Below, piece by piece: positions 12,001 to 22,800 of a DNA stretch of 64,000 nucleotides. The stretch is from positions 1,860,001-1,924,000 of the forward strand of contig NC_089564.1 in NCBI RefSeq assembly GCF_040115645.1. The letters are read 5' to 3'. Within the stretch, counting starts at the first letter, position 1; each line of letters begins with the position of its first letter. The position numbers were made by a program, and so were the translations under genes. The stretch is from Euwallacea fornicatus. Its lineage: Eukaryota > Arthropoda > Insecta > Coleoptera > Curculionidae. The notes under the pieces were generated by a model, which was given only the letters and a program-made list of their open reading frames with translations, ran no database searches and had not been told where the DNA came from.

Positions 12001-15000
12001 GGCGATCGCCTGCTTCGCCCCGCGGGATGTCCGGAGGAGATTTACACCCTACTGACAGAATGTTGGCAGGCCGATCCTAAAACGCGCAAACAGGCACAGG
12101 AAGTTAGTCGAGAAGTCAACCATTTGCTCTACCAAGTGTACAATTCCAGGAAGAATCACGCCTACGATGTTGTCGGCAGAACCGCGGCCAATCACGACCT
12201 GAGCTCGTCTGACCACAGTAAGAAATAGCTCTGTGACAATATTCTTGAATTTGAAGACTCCGGCCAATTTTTCAATTTTATAAACAGCTCGATTACAAGC
12301 AAAGGGTCCCGCCGGATATAACCAGTTTTAACCAATTTTTTCAATGATTACTATTAAGTACAGTAAATTAACCAAAACCTGTTACTGCGCCCTTTAGCCA
12401 TCGTTCCACATAATTTTACTTATTGTTTATAGTGACGGTAACAGTTGAGCCATGAGAGGTCACATCATTAGTGGATAATTAGCAGGAGTCACACCTCCGA
12501 CAGGCACTTACTATCCCCGTGATCAGAGCAAACTTAAAAATAAATAAATATACGGAAATATTTACCAAATTATTTCTATTTACCTTTGTTAGTAGGCAGC
12601 AATTGTAAAAAGCCTTCAGTAGCAAATCAGTTATTCGATCTATATTCAATTTTTCTTCGGCTTGTAACCCACATTTTTGTTTTTTTTTTAAATGCTAAAA
12701 ACATCTGGTATTTTGATAGAGAAATTGTCCTTGAGGATAAACGATATTCTCAGCAAAAAGTGTACCAAAAACACAGTTTGCATGTAAACATGCTGTGGCT
12801 TTTTTGGCAGCACGTTCAAGGGTAAAATTCACGACTTTGGAATTAATTGAGCACATATTTAATTGATTATGTAGCATCAATATACAGGGTAGCACTTAGT
12901 ACTCTACATTATTTTAAATTAAAATAATTGGAATACAACCACCTGTCGAAGTGCAGAAAATAGCTACATTCCTCGATAGTTAAATGTCTTTTAATCCCTT
13001 ACGAACTCGTCACGTGATTGAAAAACTTAATTTTGTCTCTCAAATATAATGTAGTTTTTTCCTAAGGTTTGATACCTTTTATACTTCTGTGCTAGACAGA
13101 TATCTCACCTTAAATATACCGGGTAATTCAAATTCGCTGCTCGGTACTCGAATCTCGAAAATCATAAAAGATACGAAATGGCTTAAATTGAGACAAAGTT
13201 GCGTATTTTCGAACCGTGTTAGATGCCGTCTTAAAATTTGGAAAATTCCAGTTAATTCCGGAGATAATAAAAAAACGAAATTTCTACAAATGGCTTTTTA
13301 AAAATGATTTAAAGGAATTTTTTAGAATGGATTTTCCTTTCTCATGGACGCTTTTGCTCCTTTATAGGATGGCGCCATTAGCTTTTAGATACAACGTTTT
13401 GGAATTTTAGGACCAACATCAACTTAATTTTTTGAATTAAACGATGTCTCCTACCAGCAAAACCAAACGTAACAGTGCAAAATATAGTTTTAATAAATTA
13501 AAAAAATTACACACTACACAGGTGTAAGTATTACCATGGAAACAACAAACTAAGTCGCCATGACACGTCAGTTTTGAGATGTCAAAATATATTAAGTCGT
13601 TTTGTAACACTTATAAAACTCTTAACACAATATTAAATTTAAAAAAAATAACAGATCATGGATTACACACATGAAGAATATCATGACATGTGGCGACTTC
13701 ATTTCATGCATCACAGAAGTTAAGTGAGCTCAGTAAAGGACTTCTTTAAGAATATCCTGAAAGTGATAGCCACATTATTCACACTTTTGCCGGTTGGCAC
13801 GAAATTTGGGAAAATGTGGTGCATTTAGTTTGTTGTTTGCATGGCAACACTCGTATCTGAGCGGTAGTTCATTATTTTATTTAGTAAAAATGTATTTTTC
13901 ACTATTACGTTTGTTTTTACTACAAGCGTGACACGCCGTTTAATTATTATTAAGAAAATCGAAGATTTTCCAAAAGTACAATAAAAAAATTCAGGTCCGT
14001 ATTTAAAAAAATGAAGTTGATGATAGTTCCCAAATTTCGAAACGTTGCATTTACAACATAACGCCTCCATCTTATAAAGGGGCAAAAATGTCAATGGAGA
14101 AATAAATTTATTCTTAAAAATCTCATTATATAATTGAAAAAAACTATTTGTGGAAAATTCGAATTTTTTCGATTATCTTTGAAAGTAATCGGAATTTTCT
14201 AATTTTTAGAACAGCATTTAACAAAGTTCGAAACTGTGCATCTTTGCACTAATTTAAACTGTATCTCACATTTTTTATGGTTTTCTAGATCCCAATGGTG
14301 AGCAGCGAATATAAATTACCCTGTATAGTCAACCAAGCAAAGCTTTGCTCCAAGGGTTTTCAAAGTAAGTTTAATCGAGATAACCCCAGATAGGGATAGC
14401 GCAATTTTTTACTTTTATTGAGAGCTTCATTGACTAATATACTCACTCGACTCACAAGTCGTACCACAGGAAACTCTATTTAGAATTTACAATTAACTTT
14501 TGTGCTTAAATTCCACAGAAATCTCCGACTTGGTCTCGGCCGGCGACTTGGACGATACCTCGACCGCGAGATGCTCCAACAGCTTGTTTGGTGCCTCATC
14601 GCAGCAATGGGCGCTCAACTCGGATGGGTGCGATGAGTCACGAGATTTGTCCCATTTGCTTTCGAACTTAACGGTTTCGACACTGGCAAGTTCAGAGGAT
14701 AGCCTCACCTCGGTGCAAAGCATCTTCGAACTGGACGACAGCCATGCCGTGGTACTCAAAGGGTGCATCGGACAGGGCAACTTCGGACAGGTTTTCAAGG
14801 GCATTCTGGAAAGCTATGGCGACAACTCTTTCGAGCCCATCATGGTCGCCGTGAAGAAAGTGAAAGGGTCCACGTTGAGCAGCGTTGAAGATTTTGAACG
14901 GGAGATTAACATTATGAAGGTTGGATATTTAATGTTGTTAAATATCATATTATTTGTCAGTAAAGGCGATGTTTTGGCGTTGAAAGTAGTGATGTTTTAG

Positions 15001-18000
15001 GGGCTGAAGCATCCTAATATAGTGCATATCTTGGGAGTGCTCCGCGACCCTGATTTGCAGCTGGTGATGGAGTACGTACCGGACGGATGTTTGCAGGCGC
15101 ACTTAAAGCACAAAAAGGATGAATTACAAATTCCGCTGTTACTCAAATACGCGACGGACATTGCTCAGGTTAGTTTCAATTCGCGTAACCCAACCAACAT
15201 CTACGATTTCACACATTTACCATTTTATAAATTTTTACAATGCTAAATTTGCCTGCTTCCAGTTTGCATCAATATTCATCAATTTTTTCCATGTTTGCCA
15301 TTTCATCACAAGATGGGTTCGATTTTGCCCTTCTTGTATTATTTCGCTCTTTCGTCATTTCATTATATACCTTGCCCATACGACTACTGTGACTTAAAAA
15401 AAAGACGTGCCTGCTGAAGAACTCTTTGGTCCAACCAGTCTTTGATAAATTTAAAGAACCATTTAAAGGAGGAATCCCTTGTTATCGAAACAACAATAGT
15501 TCCTCTCCGTCTTTGGATGACTAACAGACCACCACGCCAACGAGGAAGTCCATTTTCTCGGATAAAGCACAGTTTCTCTCCATTCATTAGGTCATTAACA
15601 AAGTGACCTAATTATGAAAATCTCCTAAGTTTAGCATTGAAGGAAGCTAAAATTTTCTCACCCTCTGAGGCTTCATGCTAGGGACCTTTCGTCCAAATGT
15701 CAGCCTAATTAATCAACAGGGTGAAATGTAATTTGAAAGAAACGAAGAATGCAGCCGGACTATAAAACCCTTACATTTCGGACGAAGAACAACAGTTCTC
15801 AATTGCCCTTCGAACCTGTTGCATTCTGTGGAGAACTTAATTAGATTTTCTCAAAATACTCACTCTTGGAAAACTTGAATTTTAAGTTCACTCCATAACA
15901 AGACAGGAGGAAAGAAAAATATTCACTAAAAGTTACTCTCAGAGGTTCCTTGTAGTTAAGTGAATTTTTATGTAATCTCCTGTCTAAATTAAATTGAGTG
16001 AAGTGAAGGACAGAGAAATAATTCGTCCCCCAAAAAACTGATTACTCGACCCTTAAAGAAGAAGCTAAGTAAGGGACATTGGTATTGCTGAGTGCCATCC
16101 GCATTCGGAAGAACTTCAGTGCTAGTTCTGCTGATACCAATTGAAGGGTTCAACGATGAGCTTTTCAACAGATGATACCCACGAAGCGCTCCTGTTGAGT
16201 TTTGGACATTTGAGTACGACACTCAAGAAAAAAGTAAGAAAATCCGGGCTAATCGGTAGTCTAGGTTTAAGCAAATTTAACAATTATTTTTCTAAGTAGT
16301 TTTAAACAATTGCAGAAGATTCTGTTTTCTCTTCTTTTGTGTTGTTTTTTTTGTTAGTTTCCTAGGTTACGCTTTAAAAGTACTAGTTAAGGACTTTTTA
16401 GAAAACTTAGATGATTCCCCTCGATAAACAATAATTTGTCTTCCGTTAATAAAAGGGTTAGCTTGCTCATTCAATCGTTTTAAATGGATAGCAAGGATTC
16501 GTCAAGAGACAAGCAAGGTTTTTCCCGGACCCTTCGGAAGCGAAAATGTTAAATTTGAGGATAGTGTGGCGGAGTGTGTAGGAACTGCTGGTGCGACAGC
16601 AACGAGAGTGACCAGGACGGCGTCCTGGTGCTGTGTTGACTATATTTTTTCATCGATTTGCACCGTGCTATGTGAACTAATTCATTAACGTGTCGTTAAG
16701 TTAACGTCAAACTAATTTCCTAGCAGGGACGAATCTAATACCTCATAGACTTTATGTCAACGTTTCTCTGAAAATTAACTTACAGCTAGAGTTAACAGCT
16801 AACCTGAACTGTCGCTATTTATCGACTTTATTTTCCTTATTTCGTCACAATTGATTGAACTATAATTGTTTGAGTAAACTCAAGCCAGCATTCGCCATTT
16901 ATAATTCACAGTGTTGCCGGACGTCTTCAAACGACCCTGTGAATAAAATATTTTTTTTAGGGAATGGATTATCTAGGTACCAAAAACATCGTGCATCGCG
17001 ACCTGGCCGCCCGCAACATCCTGGTCGTGGAACGGAGCCACGTGAAAATCAGCGACTTTGGCCTGGCGCAGTTCATAGGCAGTGACGAATACTACACTGT
17101 GCGTAACAGGAATCGCGAGTTACCACTGAAATGGTACGCCCCAGAGAACTTCGGCTACAATGGCAAGTTCTCAGTCAGGTCGGACGTGTGGTCGTACGGC
17201 GTCACATTGTACGAAATGTTTGCGTACGGTGATTCACCACCTGAGCTCGGCAATTTAGACAGTGCGCCCGAAAGTCAAGAGCAAGCTTCATTGCAGAAAT
17301 CAATGTTAGACGCAATCTACCGTGGCGCTAGGTGAATATATATGCATCATTTCATCAGCTTAGACCATTTCGAATGGGATTTAGTACGTTTTACTTATCT
17401 AATTTACATCTGAAATTAAAAAATTAACGATCGGCCTCAAACCTATAGAACATCTCCGAAATATTATTTTCTCGCATTCGCCATTTCGTCCTAATCCATA
17501 TATATCGTTTAACAGTTTACGCCGTGCATTCGCCATTTGTTCAAAGTTGAAATCAAAATTTTTTTCGCTCTTTGAGACTTAACACTAGGTGCTAGATATT
17601 TTACAGCTTGAAATTTATTCCGCGCTTCCACCACTTTAGCACTGCGGTTTTGGCATTTGACAAAATTTAAGTATACCATGATTTTTCTACTTTCTCATGA
17701 CTTCTTATTAAGGAATATCACAACGTCCACTTTTCTTCGCGCTTTCGTTATTTCACTACAATTTACGCGACAACGAAAAAGCTGTACATTTTTATCTCGT
17801 TAAAAACCAATTCTTTTAAACGCAATCATCACGCTAATTTTGAATCCTCCACATTCGCCATTTTGTCAGTTTTTCTTTATCTTTGCTTCGTGCTAAATTA
17901 TACCTTCGTCGTTTTATGACATTTCGGGTCATAATTTATTGATTTATTGCTAGCAGGCCTTCTATAATTCGTCATAATTTAAACAAATTGTCGTTTCAGT

Positions 18001-18196
18001 TTCTCTTCGACATTACGTAGTAATGGCGTGCTATTCGGTATCGTTTTATTCTATTTGCAGATATCCGTGTCCTGAACACTGTCCTCAAGCTGTCTACTTC
18101 AACATAATTAAGCCGTGCTGGGAATTGGACCCGCATGCACGGCCGGCATTCAAAGACCTGATCGTTGAAGTGGATAAACTGAAGTCGCACTACTAA
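1..18196 (+). CDS. hop: Janus kinase (JAK/hopscotch), 5'-truncated, 14 exons
   Basis: Non-receptor tyrosine kinase that couples cytokine receptors to STAT proteins under the plasma membrane. Exons: 1-72, 137-390, 446-571, 1203-1363, 1417-1548, 10270-10394, 10447-10662, 10722-10846, 10913-11054, 11989-12217, 14519-14919, 15001-15168, 16961-17331, 18061-18196. They join in phase into 885 residues ending in TAA. Exons 1-2 give the end of FERM ([17 protein letters not shown]). Exons 3-4 give an SH2 domain with the IIRES motif. Exons 5-10 give the JH2 pseudokinase: HRD is replaced by VHGRIRCR and DFG by LADN. Exons 11-14 give an intact JH1 kinase: GQGNFG loop near 14770, VAVKK lysine, HRDLAARN at 16994, DFG at 17054, and the tandem activation-loop tyrosines DEYYTV at 17090. 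The N-terminus lies outside the window. Intron 5 (1549-10269) contains another gene on the same strand. Confidence 0.95.
1601..9462 (+). CDS. Nested kringle / FAMeT-like / TSP1 / Ig transmembrane protein
   Basis: Not a protein I can name. Twelve exons: 1601-1856, 1920-2066, 2764-2913, 2958-3098, 3146-4149, 4204-4444, 4771-5325, 5379-5521, 5575-5773, 8064-8356, 8408-8580, 8622-9462. They join in phase into 1380 residues. Order: signal peptide (1-16); kringles at about 28-111 and 116-210; two FAMeT-like (Methyltransf_FA) beta domains at about 232-550; kringles at about 553-638 and 643-725; two more FAMeT-like domains at about 730-1050; TSP1 (WSSWSPW, then CTVSCGGG); Ig-like domains around DSGVY and SGAWQC; a transmembrane helix near 1340-1364; a 16-residue basic tail. 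Each kringle keeps the (Y/F)CR(N/D)P signature. The FAMeT fold is judged from motifs such as TPGIL and FW...G.I..G, so it is less certain than kringle, TSP1 and Ig. Predicted cell-surface receptor or adhesion protein. The whole gene lies in intron 5 of hop. Confidence 0.85.
2067..2763 (+). other. Intron 2 of the nested kringle gene
   Basis: A 697 bp AT-rich intron. It carries about four degenerate copies of a motif like GAAATTGAAATTTCCAATA, followed by a TCT-rich stretch (around 2405, 2494, 2527 and 2637). I see no coding exon in it. The open frame 2598-2762 is simply the intron read through into the next kringle exon. Confidence 0.5.
5939..7735 (+). mobile_element. Decayed mariner-like (Tc1/mariner superfamily) element
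   Basis: Inserted in the intron between exons 9 and 10 of the nested kringle gene. The left end begins TATACAGGGT at 5939. A region of about 150-200 bp at the left (about 6005-6150) reappears inverted at the right (about 7575-7735), including ATTCGTAGG, CCCTAAACG and GCACATCAAATT. The outermost part of the right end is eroded. Between the arms lies a broken transposase. Orientation is taken from the transposase. Confidence 0.8.
6406..7458 (+). pseudogene. Broken mariner-like transposase
   Basis: Remnant of a Tc1/mariner-superfamily transposase split among several frames with stops. The DUF4817-like and helix-turn-helix N-terminus is at 6406-6640, a second DNA-binding segment at 6673-6900, and pieces of the DDE catalytic core at 7007-7458. 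The core retains recognisable blocks such as VFLQQDDAP and [16 protein letters not shown]. The family normally has one uninterrupted ORF, so this copy is dead. It has no role in the host kringle gene beyond lying in its intron. Confidence 0.8.
7957..7990. repeat. AT-rich microsatellite
   Basis: A run of T and alternating TA dinucleotides in the intron before the exon at 8064. Likely slippage-prone; no function suggested. Confidence 0.7.
9458..9463 (+). promoter_or_regulatory. Poly(A) signal overlapping the stop codon of the kringle gene
   Basis: The hexamer AATAAA contains the TAA stop codon (9460-9462) of the nested gene. If used, the 3' UTR would be only a few tens of bases. It would also end the nested transcript before the next hop exon at 10270. 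No other strong signal was noted between 9463 and 10269. Confidence 0.5.
9463..10269 (+). other. Rest of hop intron 5 downstream of the nested gene
   Basis: AT-rich sequence between the stop codon of the nested gene and hop exon 6. I see no further exon, RNA gene or recognisable repeat here. It ends in the acceptor AAATAG before the pseudokinase exon at 10270. Confidence 0.5.
11055..11988 (+). other. hop intron 9, no feature seen
   Basis: A 934 bp AT-rich intron between two pseudokinase exons. I find no coding segment or clear repeat. It closes with the acceptor CTTTTTAG at 11981-11988. Confidence 0.5.
13115..14327. mobile_element. Foldback (long inverted repeat) non-autonomous element in hop intron 10
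   Basis: The left end reads TATACCGGGTAATTCAAATT and the reverse complement of the right end TATACAGGGTAATTTATATT. The match continues inward with moderate divergence: the arms align over at least 330 bp (13115-13440 with about 13995-14327), and similarity continues to about 13560 and 13820, where AACAACAAACTAA recurs inverted. The spacer keeps a 21-codon relic (13658-13723) resembling the DUF4817-like start of mariner-type transposases. I read it as an internally deleted derivative of a mariner-like element. The termini resemble those of the elements at 5939 and 32672. Confidence 0.82.
13658..13723 (+). pseudogene. N-terminal relic of a DUF4817-type transposase
   Basis: A 21-codon frame starting [12 protein letters not shown], then stop. 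The YT.EEY.DM pattern is what I know from the N-terminus of DUF4817 mariner-type transposases. About 40 bases further on, another frame gives [13 protein letters not shown], similar to the following segment of such proteins. It lies at the centre of the foldback element and supports its derivation from a coding transposon. Confidence 0.5.
15169..16960 (+). other. hop intron 12, with a possible LTR-like segment
   Basis: A 1792 bp intron between the kinase N-lobe exon and the HRD/DFG exon. The stretch 16564-16911 starts TGTGGCGGAGTGTG and ends AATTCACA, which recalls LTRs of insect retrotransposons. I see no matching 5 bp target duplication and no pol sequence, so this is only a suggestion. A perfect 9 bp palindrome lies at 16611-16629. 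No host exon was found in the intron. Confidence 0.35.
16611..16629. repeat. Perfect 9+1+9 palindrome
   Basis: ACCAGGACG, one G, then CGTCCTGGT: perfect inverted arms in a locally GC-rich patch of an otherwise AT-rich intron. It sits inside the possible LTR-like segment. Confidence 0.7.
17475..17863. repeat. Recurring CATTCGCCATTT motif in the last hop intron
   Basis: The 12-mer CATTCGCCATTT occurs exactly at 17475-17486, 17527-17538 and 17852-17863, and once more upstream at 16889-16900. Looser variants (near 17619, 17740 and 17903) lie between. This looks like an old, decayed tandem array filling most of the 17332-18060 intron. Confidence 0.5.
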
Positions 18197-18373
18197 GAGT
18201 CCCTCTTCAGCTCGGATTTTATGTGATAAATTGTAGCTTTCACCTCGGAGAAGCTTAACATCACGGTCTCGTTCCTTAAGGATGCGTCAATGCTTCGCTT
18301 TACCAATGTAGTTTAAATGAATAGAATATTTATATAGTTTTGATTATTAATAATTTAAAACACTTGTTAAAAA

Positions 18374-18379
18374 AATAAA
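18374..18379 (+). promoter_or_regulatory. Poly(A) signal of hop
   Basis: AATAAA, 178 bases after the hop stop codon at 18194-18196. It is the first canonical hexamer found downstream of the stop. Confidence 0.55.
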
Positions 18380-18386
18380 GACTAAA

Positions 18387-18713
18387 TGTGATTTATTTAT
18401 TATTGTATTTTCGAATACATTTAACTTACATATCAGTAGAATAGTATTTTCAAGTCGCACTTCTATGGAACTTAGCTTCTTTCCAGCCATAATTTTCCGT
18501 GTTACGTTACGCCTCGCTCATTGAAAAGACGTTTCTAAAACTCTAACTCGGATTTTTGAAGTTTATAGGAAAACGAAACTTCTGGTACCTGTTGCATGGG
18601 TATGTGTTTACGTAAACTTGGTTATTCGTAATTCCCAATGGTTTTTGGAAAAATAAAAAGGTTCCAAGTGATTTATTAATTATTGTACTTTTGAATCCAT
18701 TTAACTTATGTAT
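18387..18713. repeat. Duplicated 47 bp block downstream of hop
   Basis: 18387-18433 and 18667-18713 align over 47 bp with about seven differences (for example GTGATTTATT and TTTAACTTA are shared). Each copy follows an A-rich segment with AATAAA. This suggests duplication of the hop poly(A) region. The rest of the convergent spacer 18197-19868 shows no supported gene. Confidence 0.6.
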
Positions 18714-19868
18714 AGAACGGTTTGTAAAATTGCATTTCACAGTTACGTCGTTTCTTCAATCGCCGCATTGAAATTCATCCGTGTTATATATCAATTCATT
18801 GTTTCCTTTTGGCATCCGTGAATTACGAGCTTCCGCATTAAATTTCATAAATTAGAAAAAGAGATCATTTTAAATTCTAAGTTACAACATATTTTTAAAA
18901 TCACTCTTTATGATAAAATAAACAATGGCTTTACTTTTAATAATTTCTCGGATCACTGTATGCATTTGATTTGTATTCTTAATACTGAAATGCCAACTTA
19001 TTTTTATCAAACTGGGTATCTATGAATGGACTTGACAACGCGGTCAAATAAAATTATGTTGTTTAAGGGTTTTAAAATGCGGGACAAGAAAATCCATAAC
19101 AGATATCTAAAGCTGCAAGAACGAGAAAACCGGAATGATATGAAAAGCAAAAGGAACATCCTACAGGTAACAAGTAAATTTGAAGAATTATTTCGTATTA
19201 TATTTGTTTTCTTTTTAACTTTTTATGACACATGCGTCATAACCGACGATCCGTCTGCTGCAGCATGCATAAAACAGTTTATGATGTATGCGTGGTTGTT
19301 CTAAAAACAATATTTGAAATGTCCTTTTCCGAGTTATCTAGATACTATGACAAAATTCGTAACACTTCGTGCTACCTGATACAATTCATGTGTTTGTAAT
19401 AAAAAAGTATTATGCAATATGCGTTATAAGATCTTTAAAGCCATTTGGTTTTACAAAACACTCCCCTATACATGGTGTTTCACAATATGTCGTACTTACT
19501 TTAAAGGTCTTCTTACACACTTACGTATACATATTATAAAATACTATTATATAATATTTTAAAGTGGACAAGTAAAGTAAATGAAACGTTATTTCCTAAC
19601 AGCTAAAAATTATTTACATCGCAAAATACCTTTTATCCGAATATATATATTAATTGAAAATTTACAAAATCCAAAACAACCTTTGATATTATTAAGAATG
19701 ACGACCTTATTTCATTTTCTTTTATTCAAGCATAATCTTAACAAAACAACTACTTTTACTTAAATAGTTTCGCCCATAACATAAATGATACAATATAACA
19801 TAATAGAATCATGTTAGATATCTTTAGGTACTTTGCCCAACTCTGTAGATATTTATTGAATGCAAATA

Positions 19869-22800
19869 TTATATCCAAAGATGATTAGGGAAAGGTATGG
19901 ACTTGATTTTGCCTGCCAGTGTTCCAACAATCACCTAAAATGAAAATAAGTTAAACAGAAGAATCCTTTTGTGAGAAATAGTTTACATTACTCGCAAGTT
20001 TTTGCGTTTACGTAGAACTAGCGACACTAAGTTGTAAAATTTTTAAAATTGTAGCTATTCAGTGATTTGCATCTACAAAATGTGAATTTAGTCATTACGT
20101 CCAAAAATGCGTAAGTTTGATCTATTTAATGCATATATCGAGTTGATTCCTAACAGTAATTTGAGTAATTATATTAATAAATAAGTTAAAATAGAAAAGA
20201 ACAAAACATATCTGATTTCTCAACAATGAACGTGATAGAGAACCATAAATAAAAAATATCTAAATTAATGAGGCTAGAAAACAATGTCCTGCCGGTAAAT
20301 TAATGTTTTGACATCACATAGCGGATTCATTTATTTGCAACCATAGGTTGTTTGCGGCAAAATGTTCAAAACTCTGTTTTTTTTCGTTGATTTCTATTAT
20401 TTTTCAAAACATAACATGTCATGGCATGATGACAAAACTACTAAAAAAGTGATAGAAATACTTCAAACGCTAAAAGACAACACAGTGCCATGGTTCTATA
20501 CTTTAAATCAAGTCAACATTAACAGTGAGCAGTCACATAACTGAATTAAAAAACCGACGTAAAATATTTGAAAAAACCATCGACAAATATTGAAATTCAC
20601 TAGTCTTTCGAAATATGAAAATAAAAATTAAGACCAATTACTACACGAAACAATACACATGACAAAAATAACTTAAATATTCCAATAAATTCAGGAGAAA
20701 AAAAAACAAAATCGTCATAACTAGACCGTTCTGACTCTCTTTGCCTGGCAAGACAATCGCGCTTCCTTTTGCCTTCAACCCTTCTGTTGGATTACTTTCA
20801 AACATATATTTTTCTTTACATTTTACGTATAATAATTTACGTATTAAAATAAATGTTTTTGTTAGAAAAGCAGAAGATTAAAATGCCGAAAGCTTTTTCC
20901 TCCGGAAATGAGAATCATATATACATCCTTCAGAAATTTTACCTGCTTTGTCAAAACCTGCATACAAGTAATACTGCCCCCAGACCCCATCAATGTGGCT
21001 TCCAGTTGATTATTATCCAAATTATATACATAAACAAAACCATTATAACATCCCACGAATAAAAAGTTCTTCCGTACCATCATGCATGTCACACCTTTAA
21101 ATTTGTCTGCTACAATTCTCCTTATCAATTTTCCGTCCTACAAATTAAATTCATAAACATTTATTTACATTCATTTATAATACTTTTGTTCCTCACATGG
21201 AATGAAAAAACTAAGATATCATCCTTAGAAGTTCCACAATAAATGTTACTTTTATGAAGTGTTAAAGAATAGACTGTTGGAGCTATGGCATCGTCACTAA
21301 ACTGTCTTAAAAATAGCCCAGAAAATGCATCTCTTACAAAAATTGGTGCGTTTCGATGGCCGATTAATAACACTTGTCTGGGTCCTTCTTGAGAAGCTTT
21401 AATCACCAATATCTCTTTACCTGTTTGCTCTTCGAACTCTATTTCTAGTGACTAGAATTGAAGTACTTATTTAAAAAACTAGTTCTAGGCAGAAATAAAT
21501 TGAACAAGGGGAGCTTTACTTATTATTTTTAAATTTCAAGACAAATGCTCACCTTACATCCAAGCCTCACCAAAGATCCATTTTTGCATCCTAAAAACAC
21601 ATAGTGCCATGCCGAATCCATGCATCGGATTTGATCATGAATATAAGAAGTTACTAAAAGTTTTCTGCGTTCTAAGTCAAAAACTCGAACAACTCCATTT
21701 AGACTGCCGATATACATGTGATTGAAACCACCCACGCGTCTAACATATTTTAAACTGGTGACAGTGCAATCTGATGCTTCAATACTTTCGATTTTGGTAC
21801 CATCTCTTAAGCTTACGAAGTGGACGTATCCTGAATCTGTGCCTAGCACCAACTCATTAGCCACAGCCTAAAAATTAAAAACTACCATAAAAATAAACAT
21901 AATCTTCTTATAATAATTTAGTAATTATTAACATAATGTATGTTACACATGTTAACCAAGGATTATAGAATGTGTTTTAATTTCCTAATAGTTTATCACT
22001 TCATAGTTACTTTTCAAATGGATGTACCTTCAGTTTTTTGCCGTAGACTTGGAAATTTTTCCCCGATGTTTTTAACATACTTTTTCAACAGGGCAAAATT
22101 AAGATAAGTAGAAGAATAATGGAGAAATTTTAAGGGTAATGAAATATTTTTAGTTATTAGACAGAATATATTAATTTATTGCTGTATAGTATCAACGACT
22201 GAAGCTATGCCATACAGGGCGCCAAAAAATAGATATTAGTCTATTAGTTACTCCGTCGCTGGCGAACTAGCGAACTAAAGTATACATATTTATTTGGAAA
22301 GGTCCACTGAGGCCACCGTTGTAGGATTCCTAATTAGAATCATAATAAAGAATTATTAATTTACACCCATTAGTTAAAAAGTTTGTGACAAAAAACTTAT
22401 ATCGGGTCGTGCCCTTTAAAGCCGAAAATCTCAGTAAGAAGTAAGACAAAAAAAAGGATAGGAACTTTGTCATGTCATGCATTCTATACGAGTCCCTTAG
22501 TATAATCGCACGTTCTTGCACAACCTATACATACAAGTCCGCCTTACCTCTATCGTGGTAATTTTATCTGTAATATCCGAAAACGATAAAATCTTCTCTT
22601 CAAGGTCAACTTCAGACTTTATATCCTCAGCAAGTTCAGCATGATATTCGTTATCAAGAGTTTTCCGCTTTTTCAACACCCGTTTATCTTCCGTCGTTTG
22701 AGACCGTTTCTGACTAAGAAAAAAACTCTTTTCGTCAATCGACGTTACGCCGGTATCACTATTAGTACTCGAACAGTTTTTGTGGCGAGCTGAGTTCATA

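Noticed and set aside
19026..19304. Plus-strand frame with a basic stretch downstream of hop, ending at a donor-like CAGGTAACA
   Set aside because: No family resemblance, no matching further exon and a low-complexity composition.
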